Assembly (NCBI RefSeq): GCF_000003815.2
Contig: NC_049987.1
Span: forward strand, 23,324,508-23,354,739
Direction: 5' to 3'
DNA from: Branchiostoma floridae
Lineage: Eukaryota; Chordata; Leptocardii; Amphioxiformes; Branchiostomatidae
Length of the DNA: 30,232 nt
Of the stretch, positions 17,401-30,232 are shown piece by piece. The first letter of the stretch is position 1, and each line of letters begins with the position of its first letter. The translations under genes were made by a program, and so were the position numbers. Under the pieces are notes generated by a model, which saw only the letters and a program-made list of their open reading frames with translations, was not told the origin of the DNA and ran no database searches.

Positions 17401-20219
17401 ATATAAATTGTAGCAACCAATTACAGTTAACATCATTTTTCCAATATAGATACAACCAAGTAAAATTTAGCACAAGCTTGAATGTTTGAGTTTTATCTAA
17501 GTTACATCTACACTTCCTGTGGTTCTTAGCAATGTACCCTTATGGTTTCAAGCCATTCCAGGAATTAAGTACAACCAAGAATTAACATGTGCTTTTATAT
17601 AATGTTTGAGATTTCGCTTCCTGCAGTCCTTATCAATGTACCCAACAAACAAACTCATTATGTAAATTTCAAACCATTCCAGGTATTATTATAGACATCC
17701 TGTACAGGAAGCGTGTTTTTTCTGAGCATTTGTTCTGGATTTTGAATAAGTTTATCACAATACAAGTTCTTGCCCGAGGGCTTATTGCATTAGTGATAAA
17801 AAATGATAGACAAACAATTTGGTAAACAGTATTATATGTAGTAAGAGACTACTCTAACTAATCTAAGGTCTAACACTAAACTGTAAGTAACTTACTGGAT
17901 TTGCCAAAAAGCAGTTCCTCAAGCAGCTGGACATGATTTGGATTCTGGACATGATCCAGTTGCTTGAGTAACAGTTACTACTTTTTGGCATATCTCATTA
18001 CCTGTATGTCTAACCTTCATCAACGTTTATTGGATTTGACGTCTTTTTCTGACTTTGTGACAGTGGAAGACGAATGATCCCACCTTTCTGTAATATGTAA
18101 GTTTTGTGATGTTGAAAGGAGATTGTTTCTGATTCTGATCATGACCTTTGTCACTACTGCACTTGAACCCCCTTCTCTCACTTCATGTGAGCATGTTTCC
18201 GTTGGGGAGTATTCCCAACCACAATGATGACATCAGCTACCTGGAACTACCACTGGACAATTTTCTGAGCATTAGTTCTGGATTTTGTAGATAATTTCTG
18301 ATGGTTATGACCTTTGTTACTACTGCACTTGAACCTCTGTCTCTCACTTCCTGCCTAGATGTGATTAGTTGGAACCAGCTTCCATTGGGGAGTACTCCCA
18401 ACCACCACGATGACATCAGCTACCTGGAACTATTGCCGGACGATTCTCTGAGCAGTAGTTCTGGATTTTGAAGATCATTTCTGATTGTTATGACCTTTGT
18501 TACTACTGCACTTGAACCTCTGTCTCTCACTTCCTTCCTAGATGTGATTAGTTGGAACCAGCTTCCATTGGGATGTACTCCCAACCACCACACTGATGAC
18601 ATCAGCTACCTGGAACTATCGCTGAACGATTCCCAGGGGAGTAGAACTCAGGAAGCCCCCGTCAGGAGCGGGATCTTAGACACACACAGGTGAGGACATG
18701 GTCTCCTTCTGTGTATTGTTTCAGTTACTTCCTGTTCGGAGTGTTTGGTTGGTAACCATGGAAACGTCAGTTCAAGAAAACACACATTGTCTGGGCTGCG
18801 TCAGGTAGTCAAGGTGGAGACATGCTGCATTGTTGTAAGATGGCAAACCTTTGAGTTGATTTAGTTTTGTTGTAGGAAGTACATCATGTAAGTGGGGTGT
18901 TTGCAGTGGTTTTAAGTTTCCAATTTATACTATACAAGGGACAATGCTGGCGAGAATGTTCATGGTGGTTTTAAGGTTGAGGTGAAGAGGTCAAAATTAT
19001 GTACATAAAACCACCAACATATTCCCCCTTTTACGGTGTGTAGGTCCAGTGTTTCCTGGTAATAAATCTCAATCAATGTATTTTGTTGCCATCTATGGTC
19101 TATGTATAGTCATGCTCCTTTGTGTATCTTGCTTCCATTGACTGATTGAGTATGCAGTGTTGGTAAGAAAGAGTTTCGACAGTAATAATATGGTTGAATG
19201 GACACTTATTGAATTGGCTGGAAACTGTACATATATATTCAGGTATGGTAAATATTTGTGTTTAAGTTTGACACAAATACGTATTTTGTCAAGTTTTTGT
19301 TCTTGGCCATCATGCAAATCAACTTTATCATGAAGGAAAATGGACCCCCAGTGTTAACTGTATAGTGATTTGTCTTTGTCAGAAACATTTGAATGTCTAG
19401 AAATAGAATATGAGAAATTTCATCATCATCATCATCGCGGGCTTCTTTAATTTTTAAATTTAAGCAATCAAAATGGGCTGTTTAGTCTCCAAGCAGACCC
19501 TACGGGGCCTTAGAGATAGTATCAAAGCTGGCAAGGGACTTAGTATAGCGGCACCAGGTGTCCGTTTGACTCCCTTTGGCCGGCTATACTCCTTTGCCAG
19601 CTTTGATACTATCTCTAAGGCACCTTAGGGTCTGCTTGGAGACTAGCAAACTGTCAGGAAAAAAGCAAGCTCTATTTTCCCAACTGTCTGTGACATTTGG
19701 AGAGTTATTCAACAATTATTTGCTTGCTTATTATTCAAGCTTCTACATCCCTTTTTACAGGGAAGACAGGGTTGTTAGGCCCTACTCAATATGATACCAC
19801 GGTCAATGCTTTTACAGGGAAAATATGAGAAATTAGGTACTAAATGGAAAGAAATACCTGCCCAGACAGTCTTAGACTGTGTAAGCTTTTTTTAGGGAAG
19901 AAAAAAAATTCATTGTACTTAATAATGAAGAGAAATCACTGCTCAGATAGTTTTTAACTGTCTAATCATTTTTTTACAGGGAAGATGATGTTGTCAGCCC
20001 TACTCGATATAATGAACATTGTCAATGCTTTTACATGGGAGGATGGGAAAATAACTAGATGGAAACAAATAGTTGCTCAGACTTTAACTGTCTTAATGTT
20101 TTTACAGGAAAGATGATGTTGTCGGCCCTACTCACTACAAAGAACAAGAGCAACACCAGAGACATGACTGGACTCCTATGGAGCTTGGGATGTTGAAAAG
20201 AAGAATTGTCCTATTCTAG
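11452..20219 (+). CDS. LAS1L: LAS1-like ribosome biogenesis endoribonuclease (LAS1L)
   Basis: Eleven exons in continuous phase give 551 aa: 11452-11738, 12504-12576, 13075-13267, 13659-13714, 13858-13955, 14652-14749, 15858-16058, 16427-16541, 17027-17301, 18542-18689, 20108-20219 (stop TAG). The N-terminal HEPN domain carries the catalytic R-H-E-A-T-H motif (R131 to H136), after L-P-E-W. F-W-K-P (exon 7), D-V-I-S-W-N-Q-L-P-L-G (exon 10) and the final L-K-R-R-I-V-L-F match conserved LAS1L blocks. LAS1L acts in the nucleolus with the kinase NOL9, cutting ITS2 of pre-rRNA during 60S maturation. It is shorter than human LAS1L (about 730 aa), mainly because the acidic central region is reduced. 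Intron 7 starts with GC instead of GT. The ATG at 11452 has a strong context (AACATGG); an in-frame ATG at 11425 would add nine residues. The last two exons have upstream duplicates. Confidence 0.95.
11764..11803. repeat. Short hairpin in LAS1L intron 1
   Basis: AAGGAGGTTATATCACATAG followed by AACCTCCTTGATAAGG gives complementary AAGGAGGTT/AACCTCCTT arms. It resembles the hairpin head of the repeat at 8757. Confidence 0.6.
12095..12260 (+). repeat. Interspersed repeat (CACCAGCTTCGCAGCGCGGCAGCAGC family)
   Basis: TATATATCTGTAATACACCAGCTTCGCAGCGCGGCAGCAGCTGGTTATA and CACTGAACGACCCGTCACGAC recur in reverse orientation at about 28420-28575, with the same order and spacing. This identifies a shared non-autonomous element family. 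Confidence 0.65.
12290..12460 (+). repeat. SINE-like fragment in LAS1L intron 1
   Basis: AAAGGACCCATCACACTTATCTGAAAAAGC and GGTGTCCTTCCCAGGGTGAG resemble the middle of the SINE family seen reversed at 29670-29770. The copy is diverged and its ends are unclear. Confidence 0.45.
12655..12830. repeat. Degenerate GAGT/GAAT-rich simple sequence in LAS1L intron 2
   Basis: Repeated GTGAGTGA, GAGTGAG and GAATGAATGAGA units with interruptions. It is low-complexity intron sequence. Confidence 0.7.
12917..12985. repeat. Right half of a palindromic MITE upstream of LAS1L exon 3
   Basis: CTCCTCTGGCAGCTTTTGATACTATCTTA through TAGGATCTGCTTGGAGATTA aligns with the right arm of the intact foldback element at 19483-19645. 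A short matching left-end piece lies after the exon at 13276. Confidence 0.75.
13276..13308. repeat. Left end of the same MITE downstream of LAS1L exon 3
   Basis: TAGTCTCCAAGCAGATCTATGG then GGCAAAGGC matches the left terminal repeat of the 19483 element. It starts nine bases after the exon 3 donor. Confidence 0.6.
14070..14325. repeat. Foldback element (MITE-like) in LAS1L intron 5
   Basis: The left arm (GGCACGAAACGTGC at 14139-14152, then GCGACGCTATCTTTACACG) pairs with the right arm (CGTGCAAAGATAGCGGCG at 14220-14237, then GGCACGTTTCGTG). Outer parts (AAGTTGCT...CTCGT / TTTTGAGGAACTTCACG) pair more weakly. The composition is more GC-rich than the flanks. Confidence 0.7.
14775..14870 (+). 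repeat. SINE 3'-end fragment in LAS1L intron 6
   Basis: GAAGAGGTGCCTCATGCA and AAAGGGCTAGCAACCCCTCCCTGTAAAA, with ATACCC, closely match the 3' part of the SINE-like repeat at 7240-7325. Confidence 0.7.
14949..15813. mobile_element. Non-autonomous DNA transposon, PIF/Harbinger-like, TTA target duplication
   Basis: Terminal inverted repeats of about 33 bp (GGCCATGTTGATTTGATTAT... at the left, and its complement ending ...AATCAACGTGGCC at the right) bound an 865-bp element. TTA at 14946-14948 and TTA at 15814-15816 look like a 3-bp target duplication. TWA-type 3-bp duplications and GGC-starting ends are features of PIF/Harbinger elements. The interior has no transposase-like frame. It is poly-A/T rich near the ends and shares a body with the fragment at 8515. 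The right end is 44 bp from LAS1L exon 7. Confidence 0.8.
16059..16426 (+). other. GC-AG intron of LAS1L (intron 7)
   Basis: The exon ends CAAG and the intron begins GCAAGT, a strong GC-type donor. The acceptor TTTTTTTCTAG is at 16416-16426. Phase demands this junction: G plus AT gives the Asp before K-K-S-L. No GT donor gives a continuous frame. Confidence 0.85.
16194..16396. mobile_element. MITE with TTAA target duplication (piggyBac-like) in LAS1L intron 7
   Basis: Inverted ends GGTGCACTCTCA...TGCACTTGCGTGAAGCTTGC and, at the right, GCAAGCTTGATGCAAGTGCA...TGAGAGTGCGCC are flanked by TTAA on both sides (16190-16193 and 16397-16400). TTAA duplication is the hallmark of piggyBac-type insertion. 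The 203-bp element fills more than half of the 368-bp intron and ends 30 bp before exon 8. Confidence 0.75.
16470..16507. promoter_or_regulatory. Two RFX X-box-like motifs inside LAS1L exon 8
   Basis: GTTGCCATGGAGAC (16471-16484) and GTTGCCTAGCAAC (about 16495-16507) fit the X-box pattern GTNRCC-N-RGYAAC bound by RFX factors. The second is essentially perfect. They lie in coding sequence, so they may be incidental. Confidence 0.35.
16690..16795. repeat. TG microsatellite in LAS1L intron 8
   Basis: Degenerate (TG)n/(TATG)n of about 100 bp. It explains His/Thr-rich reading frames on the minus strand here. Confidence 0.9.
17448..17700 (+). repeat. Internal tandem duplication in LAS1L intron 9
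   Basis: Blocks ACAACCAAG, AATGTTTGAG, CTTCCTG and CAATGTACCC, with AAACCATTCCAGG, occur twice in the same order. The first copy starts near 17448 and the second near 17568, a period of about 120 bp. Confidence 0.6.
17885..18003. repeat. Foldback MITE in LAS1L intron 9
   Basis: TTTGCCAAAAAGCAGTTCCTC-AAGCAGCTGGACATGAT is followed by its imperfect complement ATCCAGTTGCTTGAGTAACAGTTACTACTTTTTGGCA. A related half-copy is at 23092-23145 in the ZC3H12 gene. Confidence 0.75.
18142..18470 (+). pseudogene. Two upstream duplicates of LAS1L exon 10 (tandem exon copies)
   Basis: The unit, consisting of an intron tail (TGACCTTTGT-ACTACTGCACTTGAACC), an acceptor and an exon start, occurs three times, with starts near 18142, 18308 and 18492. 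The last is the real exon 10. Copy B (exon part from 18359) has an intact CCTAG acceptor, reads D-V-I-S-W-N-Q-L-P-L-G in the correct phase and stops at 18469-18471, so it could serve as an alternative terminal exon. Copy A (about 18187-18297) has lost its acceptor but keeps N-D-D-I-S-Y-L-E-L in frame. A 25-bp scrap of a fourth copy (TTCTGAGCATTTGTTCTGGATTTTG) is at 17722. Confidence 0.8.
18875..19035. repeat. Diverged repeat with inverted halves in LAS1L intron 10
   Basis: GTTCATGGTGGTTTTAAGG pairs imperfectly with ATAAAACCACCAACATATTCCCCC. The motif resembles the interior of the 23902-24042 element. Confidence 0.45.
19483..19645. mobile_element. Intact palindromic MITE, TIR TAGTCTCCAAGCAGACCCTA
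   Basis: The two arms, each about 65 bp, are nearly perfect inverted copies. They begin and end with TAGTCTCC/GGAGACTA and include TTAGAGATAGTATCAAAGCTGGCAA and its complement. The very low arm divergence suggests a relatively recent insertion. It may be flanked by a TA duplication. Degraded relatives flank LAS1L exon 3. Confidence 0.85.
19750..20107 (+). pseudogene. Upstream duplicates of LAS1L last exon start (decoy acceptors)
   Basis: TTTTTACAG plus the first ~35 bp of the real last exon (20108) recurs at 19761 and 19980. A further TTTTACAGGGAAAA lies at 19810-19822. Read in the phase set by exon 10, copy b (19980) gives R-E-D-D-V-V-S-P-T-R-Y-N-E, compared with R-K-D-D-V-V-G-P-T-H-Y-K-E in the real exon. 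It stays open to TAG near 20057. Copy a (19761) gives R-E-D-R-V-V-R-P and soon stops. Only the real exon encodes the conserved C-terminus. Confidence 0.8.
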
Positions 20220-22817
20220 ACTTAACTTTTCCAAATCAAAGGACGGGAGAAAGAACACAACAACAAAATATCTCTGCATCTATAGTACATTTATTACGAC
20301 AACTGCTTACAAATATTAAGCAAGACCAGCATTGATTACAAAGTCTTAATTAACATGTACATGTCGATCCCATTAACTAATGACCACACCATCATATAGT
20401 TACAAAATTACACATCGTTGGAGAGTACCTCATACCCTTGCAAACAAGTACAAGGAAGTCTTGCACAGATACAAGAACCATAATTATGTAATTCCAACTT
20501 TGCAGTTTATTAGACATTTATGGCACTGTATTCAAGTGCTCTTTCTTACCCAATAGCTTTAACTTTGTGTAATTGAACATTGTTTAAAGCCTTTTATCAA
20601 ATACAAAATAAACCTAACACCTCACTAGTACTTGTAGATACAAACATAACCATCTAGAAGTAATGTCACAATGATAATTGGGACTAAATAAAGTGCAACT
20701 AGCATAAACAAAATCCAAATATACTAAGATTATATATATTCTCTTACTCTTCCCTGTTATGAAGAAGGTGCAATAGCGACCAAGTGCTCACCTATAGATG
20801 ACAAATGTACAAGTTGTACAGTACATTTAAAGTTTTTAACATAAAAAAACTACACATAGACATCACAAAACCAAGGATTGAATGACAGCACATACAAATT
20901 TGTCAAGACATTACATATTCCACCAAACAATGTACAAGGAATTTAATGTTCAGTCTTCTACTTCTTCCGGAGAGTGAATTAGTTTCTTAGCATTGTTTAC
21001 ACATTACCATATGTTGTATAGTATACATATACATATAGCTGTTCAGCAATTATTAATACCATTAATATCTCACAATACAGAGTGAGATACAGTATTAATT
21101 ACATGCATGTACAATATTAAATCACCCTATAATAAATGCCATCTAACTGACAGCCCTACTCATTTTGTAGTAAAATACATTTTAATACAAAGAAAAAAGT
21201 TTTGCAAGACAAATCTGAAAAAGAAAAGCATAGGAGCTCCACCTCCCAAGCATACAGGGAATTACCTCTGTAATTATACCTTAATTATCACACTGCACCT
21301 GTCCCCACTTAGTGGGAACGTAGCCGAGGATCTGTTCTGTGCACATGTAACTTCTTGTCATAAAGCATCTTAAATTTAGGCAATTGAATACTGAAGTAAA
21401 CTTGAAAATTAATTTTAACATTTGCCAGGAACCAAACCTGAGTCCCTGCTGTCTAAATCAAAACTAGAAAGAATAATATTATGTGTCCTAGAAAGGACAC
21501 ATATTCGTCTAAAAAGAACAACTACAAAACAGAACAAGAAATTCATAAACCTTAGAACAACCAGTAGGGTTTACATATTCATAAAGCTAGAGTTTATAAT
21601 CAGATGTACATTTATTTACAATGTGCACGGAAGTTCAGAACAGATTCTCTGCTGTTGAAATCAGCGGATACATTCTTTCTAAATACATAGTATTTTACCT
21701 TTAATGATGTTAGGTTGGTGACACCACTGGCAAATTACAGCACCACCTTTTTCTTTTAACGAGCAATAAAAAAACTTTTTTTTCAAACGTTTTCCCCATC
21801 ACCTGGGTTGGAAAACTCCATCTACCGATTGCCCGAGGCAAGTGAAAGTGACTTTCACCCCTGTACTTTGCACTACACAGAACAGTGAACAATGTTTTCA
21901 ATCTTATTTTTAGATATCACGGAAAGTTGTCAGCTCAAAAGACAAAGATCACCAGCCTCTGGACTGTACCACACATTACACGGGGGTGGACAGCCTGAAG
22001 AAGTGTAACACACAGACACCAGCATGGGTCAAACCATCCCAAATGTTGGGGTGGGTAAGATCTTTCATGCCGATTATAGTGTACATGAAGTTCTTGAATG
22101 CAGACGCTCCTAAAAGTCTTCAAGTTTCTACTTGACATCCCCTTTAAGGCAAACTAAAGCAGTCTGTTGCTAAGCAACCACAGTTGCTAAGCAACCACGC
22201 TAAGCAACCACATAGTTGCTAAGTAACCATTTCGCCATGACATGGCCTGTTGTCAACACACCAGTAGAAGTGTTACTCATCACTCAATGGAAAAATGTCA
22301 TCATTTTTTGTCATTTGAAACTTGCCCATACATCCTCTGCAGGGCTCAGATAGTTCCTTTCTTGCAATATGTGATTCAATTGCAGCAAACATGCTGTAAC
22401 AGTTACAGCAGACTAGAATGTTTAGCCTAGCTGCAAAGTTGCAAGTTGTTGTCTGGTATATTTTTGTGTGATCTCGTAACTTTTTTCTGCAGGTGGCCAT
22501 ATATTTTGTATATTTCGAGCCCTGATGGACTGTACCAATCTGTGCCAATGGTAGTTTTCACCTGTAGCCACCCTCAACACTATACATGCCAAGGACAGTT
22601 CTCATGTCTGAAAATACCATGGATGCATGCCATGTTTACAGTGAAACCTTCTTTTTAACTCTTCAACACTTGCAAGTACTGTAGCCCATAGCCACCTCCA
22701 CATTACATGTACAGTTCTCAATGTCCAAAAACACCATGCATGCCATTGGTGTTACAACGAAACCTTCTCAACGTCCAACAATACCATGCAGTGTTACAAC
22801 ACAATGAAACGTTTCTT
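20220..22817. other. Convergent 3' region of LAS1L (+) and ZC3H12 (-)
   Basis: This AT-rich 2.6 kb separates the two stop codons. Plus-strand AATAAA at 20607-20612 and 20687-20692 could end LAS1L. Minus-strand AATAAA (TTTATT on +) at 20290-20295 and near 21610 could end ZC3H12. If the distal minus-strand signal is used the two transcripts overlap tail-to-tail. Open frames here are short and unrecognised. The stretch at 22680-22800 repeats CAATGTCC/CATGCCAT-type words seen at 22570-22640. Confidence 0.5.
22166..22227. promoter_or_regulatory. Cluster of four X-box-like palindromes (GTTGCTAAGCAAC)
   Basis: GTTGCTAAGCAAC at 22166-22178 and 22183-22195, a half copy GCTAAGCAAC at 22199-22208 and GTTGCTAAGTAAC at 22215-22227 lie within 62 bp. 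The pattern fits the RFX X-box (GTNRCY-N-RGYAAC). It lies in the presumed 3' UTR of ZC3H12. A simple tandem repeat of no function is the alternative. Confidence 0.5.
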
Positions 22818-27660
<4,843 letters not shown>

Positions 27661-28419
27661 TACATGTATACTGATTCAGAAATAACTTCAGGAAGTTTTG
27701 GATATCGCATTTAACAAAGTGTAGTGAAGGATTTAAAAGCAGGAATTCTCACATTGGTTGAAGGTTTATCTGTGGAATTCTTTCCTGTTTCTAAGTAGAT
27801 GTAACAAGGATGTACACGGTATCACTGCACTACAGATGGGAAAAGAGGGGGACTTTTTAGCACAGGTTTAATTTTTGAATAAGATATTCCTTTAAAAGGG
27901 GCCACTTTCAACTCTTTTGTAGTATTACCCTGAACAATAGAAAGGCCAAAACCGCAAGGGGTACTCTACCTACCGAGGTACTTTCCCTAAATCTAGTCCA
28001 CTGTTTTCACAATTAACATACAATAGAGGGACTACACAAATCTTACCTACACATTAACATGCTGAAAAAGGGAAAGGGATCAACTGTATATAACGTTTTG
28101 TAGATACCATGAAATTGAAAGGAGAAAGTCTTCCTCCTTTATGTAGCTTTGAATCTGAGGAAATTGATACATTTATAGTCGAAAGATTGCTACAGGTATC
28201 CCCTGAAAGGTTTTCTATACAACACTGCCTAAACTTATCTCTCTTTTCTTGGAAATTTGGAAAAGGGATCAAAAACTGACAAAGTACTAGTAGTGGCATC
28301 AGGCTTAAACATTTAGATTTGCAAAGTCAGTTAACAACCTTGTATCCAGGGCGCAAAATAGTTTATACTGCTAAGGCAACGTTGTAACAGTGCTTATTAA
28401 TCAAATGTAATATTTAGCC

Positions 28420-28575
28420 TGATATCAAACGTATCAGGCACACGAGTCTCCATTGCGTCTCCCCAAATAGCGGAGAGGACAGAAGATACTCGGGAGCTAT
28501 GACAGGTTGTTCAGTGTAAATTATAACCTGCTGCTGCCGCGCTGCATGCCTGCGAACCTGGTGTGTACTACACCG
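28420..28575 (-). repeat. Reverse copy of the 12095-12260 repeat family
   Basis: On the minus strand, ACACCAGGTTCGCAGG...CAGCGCGGCAGCAGCAGGTTATAA and CACTGAACAACCTGTCATAGC match the LAS1L intron 1 element in order. Confidence 0.65.
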
Positions 28576-29275
28576 AAGGGTGGTTATATCGGCTTCAGAT
28601 AGAGATGTAATACAGCTGGATACCAGGCTATGTACATGTAATGTTAGTCTTTTCTTTCATGTTACTAGTATTCTACACAACAGCAGCTTTCCTTGGTACT
28701 GCATCAGAATTTTTGGTATTTGTATCTTTTGTCCTGAACGTGCTTTCATGGTCTTTCGATGTTAGGAAGAAGTGATGTAAGTTTGGAGCTTGTTTTTGTT
28801 GTCATGGACATGCACAAGACAACAACATTTGGGTGTGTTCCTTTATCAATCTCATGGAATAGTTTTATCTGATGAATTTTAAGTGTACATTATTAAAGAT
28901 CTCACACCTCAAAAGAGGAACATGTTACAGCAATAATGCCATTCACATCTGCTTTCGGCAAATAGTGACCTAAAAGATTGAAAAGCAGAAGCGTGGAAAT
29001 GCGGAAGTTGTCCGAGGAGCGTAGAACAACGCACATAGTCAACGTGACACCAGACTTCCCCTTTTTCCTTTCTGTTGACGTCTTTTGGGGAAACCCCACA
29101 CGTCATATAAAGTCATGTTACGTGCGGTATCCCCACGCAAGCAAGATACAAACCATAAAAGACAATACACTACACTTCCCTCTATTGTGAGCAAAATATA
29201 AAGAGTTACTTTTTGGGGCAAGGCTTGATGCATGCTATGAAAGGTGTTGTTAACAGCTACAAAATACACAACCAC

Positions 29276-29490
29276 ATACAGTCGAACCTGAATTTGGCAA
29301 CTACTCAGTGACTAAGGAATATAATTTAAATTTAGTTGCTGAGAACAGGTGGTTGCTCAGGACAGGGTGCAGTACAAGTTACTAGAACTATGTAAAATGG
29401 AGGGAAGGTTTTAATGTGGCTTGTGACTGCATGGAGGTGGTTACCTTTGATAGGTGGTTACCTGACCGGGTTTGACTTTGAGTGTATATC
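29276..29490. mobile_element. MITE, same family as 25686
   Basis: TACAGTCGAACCTGAATTTGGCAAC at the left and GACCGGGTTTGACTTTGAGTGTA at the right, with GGTGGTTGCTCAGGAC and GGTGGTTACCT inside, resemble the TIR and body of the 25686 element. Confidence 0.6.
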
Positions 29491-29669
29491 GTCCCTGTGC
29501 TTGCTTAACATGCCAGGTTAGGACAATAATGAGAATCTTTCAAATGGTTTAAAGTAAAAGATAAACCATTCATCCTCAACCCAAGTGAATCATGAAGCTT
29601 TCCCACGTAGCTAGTACATGTAGTTGTAGTGCAATGAGGGCTTTTCTATAACTCACATTTTCAGCCAAG

Positions 29670-29800
29670 CACCCTAGGTCATCCCTATATACTCTTTTCG
29701 ATAAATGTGTTGGGGTCTTTTACGTGCAGAGGTTTGACACTTGAGGTTTACACCTGACGCTCCCTACTACATTTTGTACACAGGGCTGACAGTTTTAATG
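29670..29800 (-). repeat. SINE-like fragment
   Basis: CCCTATATACTCTTTTCGATAAATGTGTTGGGGTCTTTTACGTGC is the reverse of the conserved SINE middle (GCACGTAAAAGACCC...CACATTTATCG). The ends are not clear. Confidence 0.55.
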
Positions 29801-29887
29801 TAGTTTACGTCACCATCCAGATTGGTTAAGAATTTACAAAGTAACTCCCACTGCCTTTGACTTTTACGTCAGTCTTCAGAGTACTTG

Positions 29888-29947
29888 ATATATCTATATA
29901 TATATATATAGATATATATAGATATATATATATATATATATATATAG
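29888..29947. repeat. (TA)n microsatellite
   Basis: About 60 bp of TA repeats with GATATATAGATA interruptions. Confidence 0.95.
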
Positions 29948-30089
29948 CTACCGCCCACGTTTGACGTACATGTAAGCACTGTTCAAACAGGTGCCATTAC
30001 AGTTCATAACAACGGGACCATAAAAAGAACATGAGGTTCCGAGCAGAACACTGTCAAAAGAAAACCACTCGGGACTAAAAAAAAAACCT

Positions 30090-30232
30090 CGTCTATGCGA
30101 ACAGGTGGTCACTATAGACCTTTTGTGCTTGTGTCAAGGGAAAATTCTAAGGAACAATAAAAAAGTGGTCACATGGTTGGGGTGGTCCTTACATGTATGT
30201 AGAACAACGTACTACAGGTTTGACTGACTGAG
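30090..30232. repeat. Partial MITE of the GGTTTGACTG-ending family
   Basis: ACAGGTGGTCACTATAGACC, AAAGTGGTCACATGG, GGGGTGGTCCTT and a final CTACAGGTTTGACTG resemble the right part of the 29276 and 25686 elements. The right edge reaches the window end. Confidence 0.5.

Larger units (their letters stand above)
27661..30232. other. Long 5' intron of ZC3H12; repeats only, no exon seen
   Basis: The exon that should carry the DGSN catalytic motif was looked for on the minus strand and not found, so this is intron or upstream sequence. Recognisable contents are the reversed repeat at 28420-28575, a MITE at 29276-29490, a SINE-like piece at 29670-29800, a TA microsatellite and another MITE end at 30090-30232. 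Nothing is assignable at 27700-28400 or 28600-29250. Confidence 0.55.

Overview
The window looks like animal (metazoan) genomic DNA. Genes are split by GT-AG introns, there is a 100-N assembly gap, and short foldback transposons, SINE-like repeats and microsatellites are dense. The proteins are most like deuterostome families and the repeats resemble those of invertebrate chordates. An amphioxus (Branchiostoma)-like genome is my best guess, by inference only. No prokaryotic operon, CRISPR array or complete mobile element is visible.

Layout. (1) 2-241: the 3' end of a retroelement ORF, probably GIY-YIG/Penelope-like. (2) 543-2855, +: the last four exons of a secreted carbohydrate-binding protein, with a module similar to the end of chitin-binding/LPMO-like domains, a Thr-rich linker and a CBM2-like domain. 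(3) 2856-7737: repeats, a decayed non-LTR reverse transcriptase tail on the minus strand (about 4075-4610) and otherwise unassigned DNA. (4) 7879-9718, +: RPAIN (RPA-interacting protein), two coding exons. (5) 11452-20219, +: LAS1L, eleven coding exons, 551 aa, complete. (6) 22818-27322, -: a ZC3H12/Regnase-family endoribonuclease, seven exons covering most of the PIN/NYN domain to the stop. Its 5' exon or exons lie beyond 30232. LAS1L and ZC3H12 are convergent; RPAIN and LAS1L are head-to-tail.

What the genes do. RPAIN carries RPA into the nucleus. LAS1L is the HEPN nuclease that cuts ITS2 in pre-60S ribosome maturation. ZC3H12 degrades stem-loop mRNAs. They are not known to form one pathway, so their proximity is probably incidental.

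Most interesting signal. All four genes carry nearby diverged partial copies of their own exon edges, usually a splice site plus adjoining coding sequence. In RPAIN the duplicated exon start differs at five positions, all synonymous. In LAS1L both of the last two exons have several upstream in-phase copies that would give other C-termini. I found no evidence for a wholly new system; these are candidate alternative exons or exon-birth remnants.
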